Below are positions 1-6,563 of a DNA stretch of 22,171 nucleotides, in pieces. The notes below the pieces were generated by a model. That model ran no database searches, was not told the origin of the DNA, and saw only the letters and a program-made list of their open reading frames with translations. How positions within the stretch are numbered: the first letter of the stretch is position 1; every line of letters begins with the position of its first letter. The DNA is from a virus: positions 1 through 22,171 of IMG/VR virus record IMGVR_UViG_3300037010_001635; one strand, given 5' to 3'. The translations under genes and the position numbers were made by a program.

Positions 1-63
1 TCTGCTCTTTATGCAAGATCATTTGGAATTGATTTCACTAACACAGTGCTTAAATCATACTAA
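1..63 (+). CDS. C-terminal end of a plus-strand gene (partial)
   Basis: Reading from base 1 gives 20 codons (SALYARSFGIDFTNTVLKSY) and a TAA stop at 61-63. A UUCG hairpin and a long inverted repeat follow, as expected after a gene end, and the next gene is convergent. The fragment is too short to name. It could be the end of a virion gene, but nothing in the 20 residues proves that. Confidence 0.5.
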   Translation, partial: SALYARSFGIDFTNTVLKSY

Positions 64-74
64 TTTTTAAATTC

Positions 75-90
75 TTTCCCTTCGGGGAAA
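75..90 (+). terminator. C(UUCG)G hairpin after the plus-strand gene end
   Basis: TTTCCC-TTCG-GGGAAA forms a perfect 6-bp stem closed by the very stable C(UUCG)G tetraloop, 12 bases after the stop at 61-63. Such hairpins are common between genes in T4. The following bases (TTATTAAG) are only weakly T-rich, so intrinsic termination is not certain; it could also protect a 3' end. Confidence 0.45.
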
Positions 91-96
91 TTATTA

Positions 97-151
97 AGTT
101 CAAATAAAGAAGAGCAACCCCCCCCCCACCTTGCTCTTCTTTATTTGAACT
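97..151. repeat. 21-bp perfect inverted repeat with C-rich loop
   Basis: The arms 97-117 and 131-151 are perfect reverse complements (21 bp). The 13-base loop 118-130 holds ten consecutive Cs followed by ACC. It lies between two convergent genes, and its right arm covers the first two bases of the minus-strand stop codon (150-152). It probably ends or insulates both transcripts, but there is no U-run after it in either direction. The C10 run stands out sharply in such AT-rich DNA. Confidence 0.8.
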
Positions 152-437
152 AAATAAAAAACTCTGGATATTCTTCTTTTAATTTTATATCACTAATATT
201 CCCTAAATTATTTTTGATATTAGATAATAAGTACTGAAATGATCTACGTTTCTTTTGATTTTTAAATCTATAATTGATTAAAAATCTAGGTTCTTCTCCA
301 ATCGCAAATGTATCCACAATAACATCTTCAACTCTATAAAGTCTATTGATTTTATCAACAAGCACATCATTTTTTTGAATAAAAACTCCTTCTTGCTTAA
401 TCATCTCATCCATAAAAAATTTTTCAATGTTATTCAT
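150..437 (-). CDS. Small tagged protein, unknown function
   Basis: 95 aa, not recognised. The middle (about 25-65) is rich in alternating hydrophobic and charged residues, suggesting a small beta-rich fold, followed by a helical tail. It ends in LKEEYPEFFI, one of eleven copies of a C-terminal tag in this window. The start ATG overlaps the stop of the upstream gene as ATGA (434-437), so it is probably translated by coupling. It is the last gene of a four-gene run driven from the promoter near 1590. The stop is TAG. Confidence 0.75.
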   Translation of the reverse strand: MNNIEKFFMDEMIKQEGVFIQKNDVLVDKINRLYRVEDVIVDTFAIGEEPRFLINYRFKNQKKRRSFQYLLSNIKNNLGNISDIKLKEEYPEFFI

Positions 438-646
438 ATGAAAAACTCTGGGTATTGATCTTTTACTTCTTCTTCTGACATTCCTTCACCTTCAATAAGA
501 GATTTTATAAATTTTGTATCTGCTCGAAACTCTCTAGATTTACCAAAAATTCGATATTTAACAGTTTCGCCATTTTCAATAATGTCAGTGATGTAAATAA
601 AATCTGCTTTGTTTGAAATTACTCTATAAACTTTGTTTACTTGCAT
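434..646 (-). CDS. Small tagged protein, unknown function
   Basis: 70 aa. Residues 1-40 look beta-rich (VYRVISNKADFIYITDI, then ETVKYRIFG), and residues 45-70 form a helix running into the tag VKDQYPEFFI. An AAGAGGA ribosome binding site stands 6 bases before the ATG. The stop overlaps the next start as ATGA. The architecture (short beta domain, charged helix, YPE tag) resembles the proteins at 150 and 673 without clear sequence identity beyond the tag. No function can be assigned. Confidence 0.75.
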   Translation of the reverse strand: MQVNKVYRVISNKADFIYITDIIENGETVKYRIFGKSREFRADTKFIKSLIEGEGMSEEEVKDQYPEFFI

Positions 647-672
647 TTATTTTCCTCTTATATAGAATCAAA

Positions 673-930
673 TCAAATAAAAAACTCTGGATAAACTTCT
701 CTAAATGTTTCTGGATTAAGATTCTTTACTTCTTTGAAATCAAAAATTTCAGGAAGAACTGCTTTGATATCTTGTATATGAGTCACATTGTACTTTTTAA
801 TATCTTCGAGATTGCCGTTTAATTGTTGACATTCAAAAAAGCTAGGGTCCATTTTTCTTCCATATATTCTGCAAAAACCTTTTTGATTCTTTAACTCTAT
901 ATAAATAATATCGCCAACTTTAACTTTCAT
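673..930 (-). CDS. Small tagged protein with MKVKVGDIIYI start
   Basis: 85 aa. The N-terminus (VKVGDIIYIEL, then GFCRIYGRKM) looks like a small SH3/KOW-type beta barrel; this is inference from pattern only. The C-terminus is helical and ends with the tag FREVYPEFFI. The start overlaps the stop of the 211-aa gene as ATGA (927-930) and there is no strong ribosome binding site of its own, so translation is probably coupled. Function unknown. Confidence 0.75.
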   Translation of the reverse strand: MKVKVGDIIYIELKNQKGFCRIYGRKMDPSFFECQQLNGNLEDIKKYNVTHIQDIKAVLPEIFDFKEVKNLNPETFREVYPEFFI

Positions 931-1562
931 ATCATTAACTCAGGGTAAATTTCTTTTTTCCATTTTTTAATAGCAAAACTCTCAGCATCATTAGAATGTT
1001 TTGGAAAATCTGAAAAGGCTTTCATAGTATTTGCACCTGTCCAGTATTTTATGAAATCTTTATTATATAGTTTATTTAAAGTGATGCAAAAATTATTTAT
1101 TTTAAACTCACCAGTTTCAATATTAAGAACTCCTTTAACTACAGTATTATATTGGTGTACTGCTATTAAAAAATAATCATTCCGTATAGTTTCTTTAAAA
1201 TTTTTAGATTTAAGAAATACATTAAAGAAATTTTCTTTAAAATCCTGAATATATGTTTCTATGTATTCTTTATCTAACATTGCTTGTTCTAAGTCTTTAG
1301 GTTTCATTAAGATATCATTTCTATATCTACTTTTGCCTCCTGGGTGTTGCAAAAGTAATTGTAAACAATAATCAGTTTCTATTTTATTGCAGCATTCATA
1401 ACCATCTCTTCTTAACTTTTCTGAATTAAAATAATCAGTATTTTTTAAATCATGAACTTCTTTATAAAACTCGAAGTTCATTTTAAAAAAACTTTTTAAC
1501 TCCATTAGAAGAGCAATATACGTGCTAAAATTAGCTTTTGTTAAATCTTCATAGAATTTCAT
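927..1562 (-). CDS. 211-aa unknown protein with variant tag YPELMI
   Basis: First gene of the left-hand operon, with an AAAGG site and the promoter at 1588-1622. It is the largest of the tagged proteins, mostly helical, with aromatic-rich stretches (MELKSFFKMNFEFYKEV) and two short beta-like segments near 150-165 (VVKGVLNIETGEFKINNF). No family was recognised. The end, KKEIYPELMI, is a diverged copy of the YPE tag and overlaps the next start as ATGA. The tag on a much larger, different body argues for a transferable module. Confidence 0.75.
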   Translation of the reverse strand: MKFYEDLTKANFSTYIALLMELKSFFKMNFEFYKEVHDLKNTDYFNSEKLRRDGYECCNKIETDYCLQLLLQHPGGKSRYRNDILMKPKDLEQAMLDKEYIETYIQDFKENFFNVFLKSKNFKETIRNDYFLIAVHQYNTVVKGVLNIETGEFKINNFCITLNKLYNKDFIKYWTGANTMKAFSDFPKHSNDAESFAIKKWKKEIYPELMI

Positions 1563-1587
1563 CTTGAACCTTTCTTTTTAGTAAACT

Positions 1588-1622
1588 ATTATATACTAAA
1601 ATGTGTTAAAAGGATATTAAAG
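1588..1622 (-). promoter_or_regulatory. Early/middle-type promoter with 17-bp box (copy A)
   Basis: On the minus strand CTTTAATATCCTTTTAA (1622-1606) is followed by 12 bases and TATAAT (1593-1588), about 25 bases before the start of the 211-aa gene. The same 17 bases at the same spacing occur at 8172-8188 and 20224-20240. Confidence 0.7.
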
Positions 1623-1652
1623 ATTGAAATTAATATTGATGTTTAAATTTTA

Positions 1653-2504
1653 TTAAATAAATTGTTCAAGGATGCAATCGTCGAAAAATTCTGTTCTGCC
1701 ACATCCTTCTTCAATACATATTCTATAATTTGCAAATTTCTCATGCAAAGAAGTTTCTAAAGCAAAACATTCTTGAGTTTCTATTATATCTATAATAGTG
1801 TATTCACCAAAATCTTTAAATAGACTTACTGACCTCTTTTCAAAATCTCCAGATAAACCTATTTTAACAGCTGAGTGTTGAGGAAAATGGAGAACATAAA
1901 CAACTCCAGAATAATCTGTTCCTTCGTTGTTTCTTCTTTCATTAAAGTGTTTTGCTTTTGAAATAGACATTATATCTTTTATTTCTGGCGATTTAGAAAC
2001 ATTGTCAACACCGTATCGTTCAAGACATGTTACAGCAATCTTAGCTGCATTATTATAATTTCTTGAACCATTTCGTTCAAAATTTGTTTGTTTGGCACCT
2101 TCTCTATTTTCTGGGAGTTTGGAAGTATGATCAACACCATATCTTTCAAGGCAAGTAGTCCTTGCTTTATCAGGATTAACAAATGTCTCTGAACCATATT
2201 TTTCTAATTTGGTAAGTTTTGTTTTTGTTTGTACTTCTGGATTTTTAATTCCACAAGAATGCGAACAAGTAATTGAATATTTGCCATTTTTAAGGAATTT
2301 GTTATCTTTATTACAAACAGGACATTTTGTATATTCTGTTATATTATTTAAAATACAGTGAACTCTTTCTCTTATTGACTTTCTTGATGTATCTTCAATC
2401 CAAGGAGTTAATGAGAGTATTTCTTTAAATTCACTTTCTGAGAAATTTCTTCTTATAAATCCTGAATATTTTCCAGAAGTTTGTAAATACTGCAAATCTT
2501 GCAT
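1653..2504 (-). CDS. Free-standing homing endonuclease, zinc-finger plus T5orf172/GIY-YIG-type nuclease
   Basis: 283 aa. Residues 61-84 hold a CPVC...CSHSC zinc-binding cluster. Residues 95-170 hold repeated LERYGV-type DNA-binding modules (KLEKYG, CLERYGVDHTSK, NFERNG, CLERYGVDNVSK). Residues 199-275 form a T5orf172/MUG113-like GIY-YIG domain: VVYVLHFP, VKIGLSGDFEKR with Arg224, the likely catalytic Glu250 in FALETSLHEKF, and TEFF. It sits just downstream of the sheath gene, is separated from it by a terminator, and has its own TTAA-N12-TATAAT promoter, a free-standing mobile gene layout. Its paralogue is at 19458. Nuclease type is family knowledge; homing activity is inferred. Confidence 0.8.
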   Translation of the reverse strand: MQDLQYLQTSGKYSGFIRRNFSESEFKEILSLTPWIEDTSRKSIRERVHCILNNITEYTKCPVCNKDNKFLKNGKYSITCSHSCGIKNPEVQTKTKLTKLEKYGSETFVNPDKARTTCLERYGVDHTSKLPENREGAKQTNFERNGSRNYNNAAKIAVTCLERYGVDNVSKSPEIKDIMSISKAKHFNERRNNEGTDYSGVVYVLHFPQHSAVKIGLSGDFEKRSVSLFKDFGEYTIIDIIETQECFALETSLHEKFANYRICIEEGCGRTEFFDDCILEQFI

Positions 2505-2533
2505 TTATTACCTTTTATTAAATAAATTAGTTT

Positions 2534-2555
2534 ATTATACTTTAATTTTACTTAA
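2534..2555 (-). promoter_or_regulatory. TTAA-N12-TATAAT promoter of homing endonuclease 1
   Basis: On the minus strand TTAA (2555-2552), 12 bases, TATAAT (2539-2534), then the AAAAGG site and ATG of the endonuclease gene. It partly overlaps the terminator tail of the sheath gene. Confidence 0.6.
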
Positions 2556-2580
2556 TAAAATCCCCAGAAGGGGAAATTAA
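2556..2580 (-). terminator. Intrinsic terminator of the tail sheath gene
   Basis: Directly after the sheath stop the minus strand reads TCCCC-TTCT-GGGGA followed by TTTTATT. This is a 5-bp GC-rich stem (2561-2574) with a T-rich tail, well placed to end the late sheath transcript before the endonuclease gene. Confidence 0.65.
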
Positions 2581-4335
2581 TTATGCACCAATGATAGAAG
2601 CAAAAGAATTTACTCCAGCATTTGTGAATCTCAACTGAATGAACTCGGCCACAAACGTTGGCTTGACATAAACATCGACAACTAATTCATTTCTTGAAAT
2701 GACATCTGGAGTATTATTAGTGTTATCACAAACTACCAAATAATCTTGAATACCACGACCAGCTTGAACTGAGCCCAAGAAAGGATTAATCATCGCTTGA
2801 ATACGATTACGAGTGAATGAATCATTGAATTCAAAAACTTGGTACTTAGCCATTTTCCATAAAGCTCTTTCGAGTGTATTGAAAAGACCACGAACATTGA
2901 TTCTATCAAAACTTGAAGGTTTATCAAGAAGAGTCTTTTGACCCCAACAAACAGTTCCTTGACCAGGGAAAGCAACAACAGGATTTAAACCAGCTTTGTA
3001 TAGTAAATCACGAAGAGCTTGATTTGGATTATATGCTAATTTATTAACATTTTTAATCTGACCTCTATCAAGACCAGCAGATGCCCACCATGAAGCAAGT
3101 TTAGTGTTAGTCACTGCTCTAAGTCCAGCTAATGAACCAGCACAGTTAATCCAACGATATTTATCAGCGTATTTATCATAAACATTTAGGTAGTTTGCAC
3201 CAACCATTGCAAATGAACTATTAACATTTAAACCAGTTCCACTTGGAGGAAGGTCTGCAGTATTTCCTACACGCCATTTGATAATATTTTGAACAGCAAC
3301 ATTAGCTGTTTGTCCAACAACATCTTTAAAATTAGCACCGATAAATGCGATACAATCTTGTCTGTTGTTTGCTAGGTTAAATGCAGCCATTGGATTAGCT
3401 TCATTAGCAATAACAATATCAATATCAATTTCTTCTTTATTAGAAAAAATATCATAAGCATCTGCTATATCACCTTCAGTTAATGTAGCAACAGTTACGC
3501 CACCAGTAAGTTGAATAGGTTTTGCCCCAACATCAGAGTTACCATAAAGATATGATTTAATTGCGTGAATACCAGCTTGAGTTTCAACAGTATTGTCTTT
3601 AACATATATTAAATCACTTTGTGTGTTAATAACAGTTTCAATATACATTGATTTTTTAGATTCATCACGAGCTGCTTCATTTAGAGAAACAACATAATGT
3701 TCTTTAATAACACCATCATGTGTAACAATGATTGCAAATTCATCATATCCTGAAAGACTGTTATTAATTGCTAGTCTTGGAACATATGTAAAAATATCAG
3801 TTAAAAGAACACCTTGTTGAACATATTTACCAGCTGCGAAATCTGCAGGAGTAGCGACACTTACTGTAGTTGTATTAGCGTAATCACCAGGAGCACGAGA
3901 AATAAATTTAAGACCTGCAGAAACGCCTGTAGGGAAAACAATCAAATCTTCATTAGCATTAAAATCTGAAATGTTTCTTATCATTATTGTATTTGAAGAG
4001 GATACTGTAGTATCATAATTTGCATCATTTGCAGCTGCAAGAACTGTTTGAGCAATACCGATAGCATTTTTATTTGCAGAAGAAAATCCACGAGAAACTA
4101 AAAGAATATTTCCATAATCCAAGAAAGTTTTACATTGATACCAGTCATTATAATTGGTATTTGAAGGTTTTCCATAATAGTATTCTAAATCAACACTATT
4201 TGTAACAATTCCATAAGTTCCAACAGGGCCTTTTTCAAAAGTTCCTCCAAAAACTGCAATAGAATTTGATATTGTAGGTACAATTCCAGAAGCATCAACT
4301 TCTAAAACACTAACACCAGGGGATAACATAGGCAT
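2581..4335 (-). CDS. 18: Tail sheath protein (T4 gp18-like)
   Basis: 584 aa (T4 gp18 is 659). It polymerises around the tail tube and contracts on infection. The N-terminal MLSPGVSVLEVDASG and the C-terminal stretch with VYVKPTFVAEFIQLRFTNAG are typical of the family, as is the KLASWWASAGLDRG region. An upstream in-frame ATG at 4341 lies only 1 base after the TAAGGAGG site, whereas the ATG at 4335 is 7 bases after it, so 4335 (MPMLSPGV) is preferred. It has its own late promoter at 4464-4471 with a leader of about 120 bases, and a terminator at 2556-2580. Confidence 0.93.
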   Translation of the reverse strand: MPMLSPGVSVLEVDASGIVPTISNSIAVFGGTFEKGPVGTYGIVTNSVDLEYYYGKPSNTNYNDWYQCKTFLDYGNILLVSRGFSSANKNAIGIAQTVLAAANDANYDTTVSSSNTIMIRNISDFNANEDLIVFPTGVSAGLKFISRAPGDYANTTTVSVATPADFAAGKYVQQGVLLTDIFTYVPRLAINNSLSGYDEFAIIVTHDGVIKEHYVVSLNEAARDESKKSMYIETVINTQSDLIYVKDNTVETQAGIHAIKSYLYGNSDVGAKPIQLTGGVTVATLTEGDIADAYDIFSNKEEIDIDIVIANEANPMAAFNLANNRQDCIAFIGANFKDVVGQTANVAVQNIIKWRVGNTADLPPSGTGLNVNSSFAMVGANYLNVYDKYADKYRWINCAGSLAGLRAVTNTKLASWWASAGLDRGQIKNVNKLAYNPNQALRDLLYKAGLNPVVAFPGQGTVCWGQKTLLDKPSSFDRINVRGLFNTLERALWKMAKYQVFEFNDSFTRNRIQAMINPFLGSVQAGRGIQDYLVVCDNTNNTPDVISRNELVVDVYVKPTFVAEFIQLRFTNAGVNSFASIIGA

Positions 4336-4407
4336 ATTCATGCCTCCTTATATATAGATTTGACCAATTGAAAAATCTCTTTTTCTTACCGTTTCTATGA
4401 GATAAAT

Positions 4408-4438
4408 CTTGAACTCTCAAGTTCGGGAAAAGACCCGA
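4408..4438 (-). promoter_or_regulatory. Two adjacent hairpins in the sheath mRNA leader
   Basis: Between the late promoter and the sheath start lie TCGGG/CCCGA (4423-4427 with 4434-4438, 6-base loop) and CTTGA/TCAAG (4408-4412 with 4417-4421, 4-base loop), only one base apart. They could stabilise the mRNA 5' end or control translation. No known riboswitch was recognised. Confidence 0.35.
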
Positions 4439-4463
4439 CATACAGTAATTATTGGTATCCATC

Positions 4464-4471
4464 TATTTATA
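4464..4471 (-). promoter_or_regulatory. T4-type late promoter of the sheath gene
   Basis: TATAAATA on the minus strand, matching the T4 late consensus exactly, 9 bases after the gp13 stop and about 130 bases before the sheath start. It gives the sheath a transcript independent of gp13. Confidence 0.75.
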
Positions 4472-4480
4472 ATTTTGTTT

Positions 4481-5197
4481 TTATCCGATTATCATAGGAG
4501 CAGGGCCAATCCATTTATCTTTAAGTTCTTGCATAAGAACTTCAATTTCGGCTTCAGCCATACTTTGCATCTTTTCATGGTTAATTCTTGCTCCACCAAC
4601 CAATGTTTGATCATATTTTCCTGTGGTAGAACTTTGAAGTAGTCTTGTTTTAGCAACACACATTCGTTTAATCCAAGTGTTATCAAAAATATAATCAACA
4701 GCATCTGCTATATATTCTGTGTTTAATTCAATAATAATAGGACCATAGTAAGTCTCAGAAACTTCTAATATCTTTTTATTTGGATTAAATTCAAAAGTTA
4801 CATCTTGACCAAAGAATTTCTCCATAAGACTTCTTGTGCTTGAAAGAAGTAATGTACTTCCAATAGCATCATTCATTGAAAATCCCATAGATTGAAGAGA
4901 AAAATAGTCTAAAACATATCCTCCTCCACCAGCCATTCCGGCAAAGTTTAATCCTCCACCTTTAGTAACTTTTTGAATTGATTTTACATCTCCGCTTAAA
5001 GTTATATTACATGGTGCAGAAATCCTCATTTGGAGATATTTCGTTAATTCTCCCTCTAATGCATAAGACGAAAATAACTGTATATTATTATCAATAATAT
5101 CATTTACTTGATCTTCTGTAACTTCTACTTGAACTAATGGCGCGCCCAACTGGCGCAAAATATAGTCATATAGTGCAGATTTTGTTGAGATTGCCAT
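4481..5197 (-). CDS. 13: Neck protein (T4 gp13-like)
   Basis: 238 aa (T4 gp13 is 309). It acts at the head-tail junction, completing the neck with gp14 so that filled heads can accept tails. The N-terminal signature KSALYDYILRQLGAPLVQVEVTEDQVNDIIDNN closely follows the gp13 pattern (YILRRLGAP...VELTPDQ). A glycine-rich stretch (GGGLNFAGMAGGGGYVLDY, about 79-97) may be a flexible loop. The AAAGGACT site before ATG supports the start. It follows the repeat protein at 5212 by 14 bases and shares its late promoter at 5580. Confidence 0.85.
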   Translation of the reverse strand: MAISTKSALYDYILRQLGAPLVQVEVTEDQVNDIIDNNIQLFSSYALEGELTKYLQMRISAPCNITLSGDVKSIQKVTKGGGLNFAGMAGGGGYVLDYFSLQSMGFSMNDAIGSTLLLSSTRSLMEKFFGQDVTFEFNPNKKILEVSETYYGPIIIELNTEYIADAVDYIFDNTWIKRMCVAKTRLLQSSTTGKYDQTLVGGARINHEKMQSMAEAEIEVLMQELKDKWIGPAPMIIG

Positions 5198-5211
5198 TTA
5201 TAGTCCTTTAC

Positions 5212-5553
5212 TTATTTTTTCTTTTTTGGAACTTCAACTTCAACAGTCGATGAATCTTCTGTGAGAATTTCTTCAACTGGAGCTACTTCTGGAGAAACTT
5301 CTGGAGAAACTTCTTCAACTGGAGCTACTTCTTCAACTGGAGCTACTTCTTCAACTGGAGCTACTTCTGGAGCTACTTCAACAACTGGAGCAAGTTGAGC
5401 AACTTCTGCGTCTGTCATTTTAAAATACTGAGGATACTTTGAAATTAATTCTGCATTAACGATAATATCTCCTTCTTTAAGTTCTATTGATGAACCATTG
5501 AAAGATACGTGAACTTGTGTATAACCATATGAGTGTAAATCTACTTTTGCCAT
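5212..5553 (-). CDS. Repeat-rich acidic protein upstream of gp13
   Basis: 113 aa. Residues 1-57 are a compact domain (VHVSFNGSSIELKEGDIIV, then ELISKYPQYFKMTDAEV). Residues 58-95 are a low-complexity linker of EVAPVE/EVSPE units, and the end is acidic and then basic (EVPKKKK). The Pro-Glu-Val linker is probably extended and may vary in length. It is expressed from the late promoter at 5580 with gp13, so a minor virion or assembly role is likely but unproved. The SKYPQYF segment resembles the YPE tag found at the ends of other proteins here, but it is internal. Confidence 0.75.
   Translation of the reverse strand: MAKVDLHSYGYTQVHVSFNGSSIELKEGDIIVNAELISKYPQYFKMTDAEVAQLAPVVEVAPEVAPVEEVAPVEEVAPVEEVSPEVSPEVAPVEEILTEDSSTVEVEVPKKKK
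5269..5379. repeat. 18-bp-unit coding repeats (AP-V-E-E linker)
   Basis: Imperfect tandem copies of an 18-base unit (plus-strand GGAGCTACTTCTTCAACT) encode EVAPVE, with shorter EVSPE variants between. In-frame length changes by slippage or recombination are expected. Confidence 0.7.
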
Positions 5554-5579
5554 TTTATTTCCTTTAATTTAATTTAGAC

Positions 5580-5587
5580 TATTTATA
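5580..5587 (-). promoter_or_regulatory. T4-type late promoter for 5212-5553 and gp13
   Basis: TATAAATA on the minus strand, followed by GT as in many T4 late promoters, 26 bases before the start codon. It overlaps the stop codon of the gp31-like gene, so early and late units abut here. Confidence 0.7.
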
Positions 5588-5915
5588 CATTTTCATCAGC
5601 GTGTCTGAATCCAAGAACTGTGTCTTCTGTAATCATCATATGAAATCCATTTTTAAACTCAATATCTTGTCCACGAACAATATCCCAAAATATTTCCATT
5701 CCCGCTTGGACTATTTTACATTCTGGTCCACAAGAGAGAACAATTCCATTTGTAGGTCTATCATTAACAACCGATTTGTCTTTTGAAAGAGCTATAATCA
5801 ATCCAGACTCTGTTGTTTGTTCTTCTTTTTTTCCTTCCATTGTAGTAGATGGTTTAATAAGAATAAAATTTTGCATTGGTGTAAATTTATCCGAACTAAT
5901 ATTTTTAAAATCCAT
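5583..5915 (-). CDS. 31: GroES-like co-chaperonin (T4 gp31-like)
   Basis: 110 aa, same size as T4 gp31 (111). It should cap host GroEL during folding of large virion proteins, classically the major capsid protein. Visible features are the barrel start NFILIKP (16-22), a mobile-loop region about 23-38 ending in TESGLII (as in gp31 and GroES), then NGIVLSCGPE (56-65), GMEIFWD (72-78) and a closing strand MMITEDTVLGF. An AAAGGA site stands 7 bases before ATG. Upstream of it is a (GT)6 tract. It is the last gene of the unit starting at 6506, so it is likely made early or in the middle phase. Confidence 0.85.
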   Translation of the reverse strand: MDFKNISSDKFTPMQNFILIKPSTTMEGKKEEQTTESGLIIALSKDKSVVNDRPTNGIVLSCGPECKIVQAGMEIFWDIVRGQDIEFKNGFHMMITEDTVLGFRHADENV

Positions 5916-5926
5916 TTGTTTCCTTT

Positions 5927-5938
5927 GTGTGTGTGTGT
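5927..5938. repeat. (GT)6 dinucleotide tract before the gp31 ribosome binding site
   Basis: Six GT units fill the space between the stop of the upstream gene (5939-5941) and the AAAGGA site (5921-5926) of the gp31-like gene. Slippage here would change spacing upstream of the site but not the reading frame. Confidence 0.8.
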
Positions 5939-6130
5939 TTATATAAAGAGTTCAGGAAAAAATTCTTTGAGTTTATTGTGAATCTCTTGAATTTCTTCGC
6001 GTTCTTGTATATTTTCATTTTCTGATGAGTTAGATGTTTTTTCTAATAATTCTAACATTTTATCAGTGTATTTTTTTGAAATTAAAGCCTGTTCTAAAGA
6101 CATCTCTTTATAAACATTAGAATTTGACAT
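5939..6130 (-). CDS. Small tagged helical protein
   Basis: 63 aa, strongly charged and predicted mostly helical or coiled coil (SLEQALISKKYTDKMLELLEKT, then NIQEREEIQEIHNKLKEF). It ends in the tag LKEFFPELFI. The start overlaps the end of the 129-aa gene by 14 bases. It lies just upstream of gp31 in the same unit. Function unknown. Confidence 0.7.
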   Translation of the reverse strand: MSNSNVYKEMSLEQALISKKYTDKMLELLEKTSNSSENENIQEREEIQEIHNKLKEFFPELFI

Positions 6131-6506
6131 GTTCTTTTGGTGTTTCTACGCGGTCAGAATTAATATAACTTCCAGCTAAATATGCACTAGCAATAACTAC
6201 AATAAGAGCCAGTGTTTCATAAACATTTTGTTTATTTATTTTAAAAAAGCCATTTTCTTTTTCAGATGTTGTTTGCTTTTCTGTATGCAATTCAGAAATG
6301 AATTTATCAATTGATGCAACATTGTCTATTTCTTCTGCGACTGGAGTAGTTGGAGTGACTGAAGGTTCTTTTGGTTTACGAGGTGCTCTAGTTTTCTTAA
6401 CTGGAGTATCTGGATGTACTTCCACCATAGCTGGAGTGACTGAAGATTCTTTTGGTTTACGAGGTGCTCTTGGTTTACGAGGTGCTCTTGGTTTTGCGGT
6501 TGTCAT
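6117..6506 (-). CDS. Basic-repeat protein with a transmembrane segment
   Basis: 129 aa. Residues 1-20 and 37-47 hold Pro/Arg/Lys repeats of the type PRAPRKPKE, separated by a VTP-rich linker (SVTPAMVEVHPDTP, SVTPTTPVAEE). A hydrophobic segment at about 97-114 (TLALIVVIASAYLAGSYI) is a likely membrane helix. The cationic N-terminus could bind nucleic acid or acidic proteins at the membrane; this is inference. First gene of a unit with a clear AAAGG site and the promoter at 6533-6554; the tagged gene and gp31 follow. Confidence 0.75.
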   Translation of the reverse strand: MTTAKPRAPRKPRAPRKPKESSVTPAMVEVHPDTPVKKTRAPRKPKEPSVTPTTPVAEEIDNVASIDKFISELHTEKQTTSEKENGFFKINKQNVYETLALIVVIASAYLAGSYINSDRVETPKEHVKF

Positions 6507-6532
6507 TTATTACCTTTATTTTAAATTAATAT

Positions 6533-6554
6533 ATTATACTATATTTGTGCTTAA
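6533..6554 (-). promoter_or_regulatory. TTAA-N12-TATAAT promoter of the gp31 unit
   Basis: On the minus strand TTAA (6554-6551), 12 bases, TATAAT (6538-6533), 27 bases before the start of the basic-repeat gene. It lies just beyond the stop of the tagged gene at 6564. Confidence 0.6.
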
Positions 6555-6563
6555 TAAAAATAC

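Noticed and set aside
4336-4341. First ATG of the sheath frame
   Set aside because: It is only one base from the TAAGGAGG site, too close for initiation; the ATG at 4335 has ideal spacing and matches the usual gp18 N-terminus.
5927-5938. (GT)6 tract as a frame-switching phase-variation site
   Set aside because: It lies between genes and does not alter any reading frame; only an expression effect remains possible.
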